Below are positions 7,956-8,569 of a DNA stretch of 8,569 nt, in pieces. The stretch covers positions 1-8,569 of the forward strand of contig NYZY01000005.1 in assembly GCA_002687335.1 (NCBI GenBank), written 5' to 3'. The translations under genes and the position numbers were made by a program. Position 1 is the stretch's first letter, and every line of letters starts with the position of its first letter. Under the pieces are notes generated by a model. It was not told where the DNA came from. It saw only the letters and a list, made by a program, of their open reading frames with translations, and made no database searches. This DNA is from Chloroflexota bacterium (GTDB lineage Bacteria; Chloroflexota; Dehalococcoidia; UBA1151; UBA1328).

Positions 7956-7979
7956 GAGCCCAAATAGTTTTGCAATAAT
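7952..7979 (+). promoter_or_regulatory. Candidate sigma-70-type promoter for the E2 gene
   Basis: TTGAGA (7952-7957) and AATAAT (7974-7979) each match consensus at five of six positions with a 16-nt spacer. Transcription would start near 7986, about 50 nt before the E2 ATG. This would let E2 be expressed separately from E1, in keeping with the 173-nt gap after the dehalogenase-like gene. Confidence 0.35.
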
Positions 7980-8036
7980 GCGACTGGGCATTGCCAAAGT
8001 ACGTTGCGTCCGTCAATTGGCACGAGAATAGTAATT

Positions 8037-8569
8037 ATGCCTGTACCAATCATCCTTCCTCAGTGGGGCATGGGGATGAACGATGGCGAGATCATAAAAT
8101 GGCTGAAATCTGTCGGCGACCCAGTTGCTAACGGCGACCAACTCGTCGAAATAGAATCTGCCAAAGTTAATGCTGAAGTCGAATCCACCGCCGATGGAAC
8201 GCTCGGCAGGATCGACGTTGAAGCAGGCCGGATAGTCGATGTTGGAACCGTACTGGGATACGTTCTCGAGGCTGGAGATTCAGAATCGGACCTTCCAGAT
8301 GTTGCACCGGTAGTTGGCTCTGCATCCACACCTGCACCAGTTGTTGCCGCTAAATCACCCTCTGTGCCTTCTGCAACTCCAAAGGGTGGCAAGCAGGTCG
8401 TCACTCCCCGTGCACGTAGACTGGCCAAGGAAATCGGAGTTGATTTAGCAAACGTTACGGGGACTGGACCAAGCGGACGGGTAACGGAAGATGATGTGAA
8501 ATCCGCAGCGGAAAGTACCAGTTCGGCTGGAACGTCGAATGCTTCTTTGGTGGAGTCAGCGGTCCCGGT
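8037..8569 (+). CDS. Dihydrolipoamide acyltransferase (E2) of a 2-oxoacid dehydrogenase complex, 5' part
   Basis: Core component that takes the acyl group from E1 on its lipoyl arm and passes it to CoA. The frame is open to the right edge, so only about 177 residues are seen. An N-terminal lipoyl domain (about 2-78) has PQWGMGMNDGEIIKWLK (8-24) and the lipoylation site EIESAKVNAEVES, with the target lysine at K43. A flexible Ala/Pro/Ser/Val linker (about 81-119) follows, then a peripheral subunit-binding domain (about 122-157) with TPRARRLAKEIGVDL and TGTGPSGRVTEDDV. The start of a second linker is visible, and the catalytic acyltransferase domain lies beyond the window. The ATG at 8037 begins right at the lipoyl domain; its ribosome binding site is weak (GAGAA near 8024-8028). 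Counted lines give 48-55% GC, against 37% for a line of nadD. Confidence 0.93.
   Translation, partial: MPVPIILPQWGMGMNDGEIIKWLKSVGDPVANGDQLVEIESAKVNAEVESTADGTLGRIDVEAGRIVDVGTVLGYVLEAGDSESDLPDVAPVVGSASTPAPVVAAKSPSVPSATPKGGKQVVTPRARRLAKEIGVDLANVTGTGPSGRVTEDDVKSAAESTSSAGTSNASLVESAVP

Noticed and set aside
8060..8428. A 122-codon minus-strand frame opposite the E2 gene
   Set aside because: It is the Ser/Thr/Ala-rich complement of the lipoyl domain and Ala/Pro linker; the sense frame encodes clear lipoyl and subunit-binding domains.

Overview
The window reads as a chromosomal stretch of a bacterium with moderate to low GC: about 37-45% in lines counted by hand, rising to about 50-55% in the last 500 bases. 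The first gene is an Obg GTPase that carries the C-terminal OCT domain. This form is usual in Gram-positive-type lineages and Chloroflexota and is absent from the E. coli form. Together with the obg-nadD linkage and a two-gene E1 of the AcoA/AcoB type, it suggests a non-proteobacterial organism, perhaps Chloroflexota. That placement is a weak inference, and GyrB unexpectedly has a long C-terminal insert resembling the E. coli type.

Layout. Positions 1-1697 (+) hold a tight cluster: the 3' end of obg, then nadD (NAD biosynthesis, 1-nt gap) and pyrE (pyrimidine biosynthesis, 8-nt gap). gyrB (1773-4256, -) converges on it, and the 75-nt gap holds a plausible bidirectional terminator. gyrB is divergent from a small DUF1294 membrane protein gene (4513-4845, +). 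The gap between them contains a repeated TTAGATT motif, an 8-bp inverted repeat and a 32-codon ORF with a strong ribosome binding site.

From 5005 to the right edge (+) lies a 2-oxoacid dehydrogenase locus: E1 alpha (5005-5994), E1 beta (6051-7037), a HAD-superfamily type II haloacid dehalogenase-like gene (7156-7863), and the start of the E2 acyltransferase (8037 to the edge). The E1 subunits would decarboxylate a 2-oxoacid with thiamine diphosphate and pass the acyl group to the lipoyl lysine of E2, giving acyl-CoA. The substrate (acetoin, pyruvate or a branched 2-oxoacid) cannot be read from the sequence. The dehalogenase-like gene between E1 beta and E2 is the most unusual feature. It retains nearly the whole catalytic set of L-2-haloacid dehalogenase, so a route from 2-haloacid to 2-hydroxyacid to 2-oxoacid to acyl-CoA is conceivable, but this is inference. 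The gaps around this gene carry an inverted repeat, a near-duplicate 18-mer and a perfect 18-bp palindrome over its stop codon.

No tRNA, rRNA, CRISPR array, transposase or integrase was seen. Apart from the dehalogenase placement, the window is mostly ordinary core-genome content.
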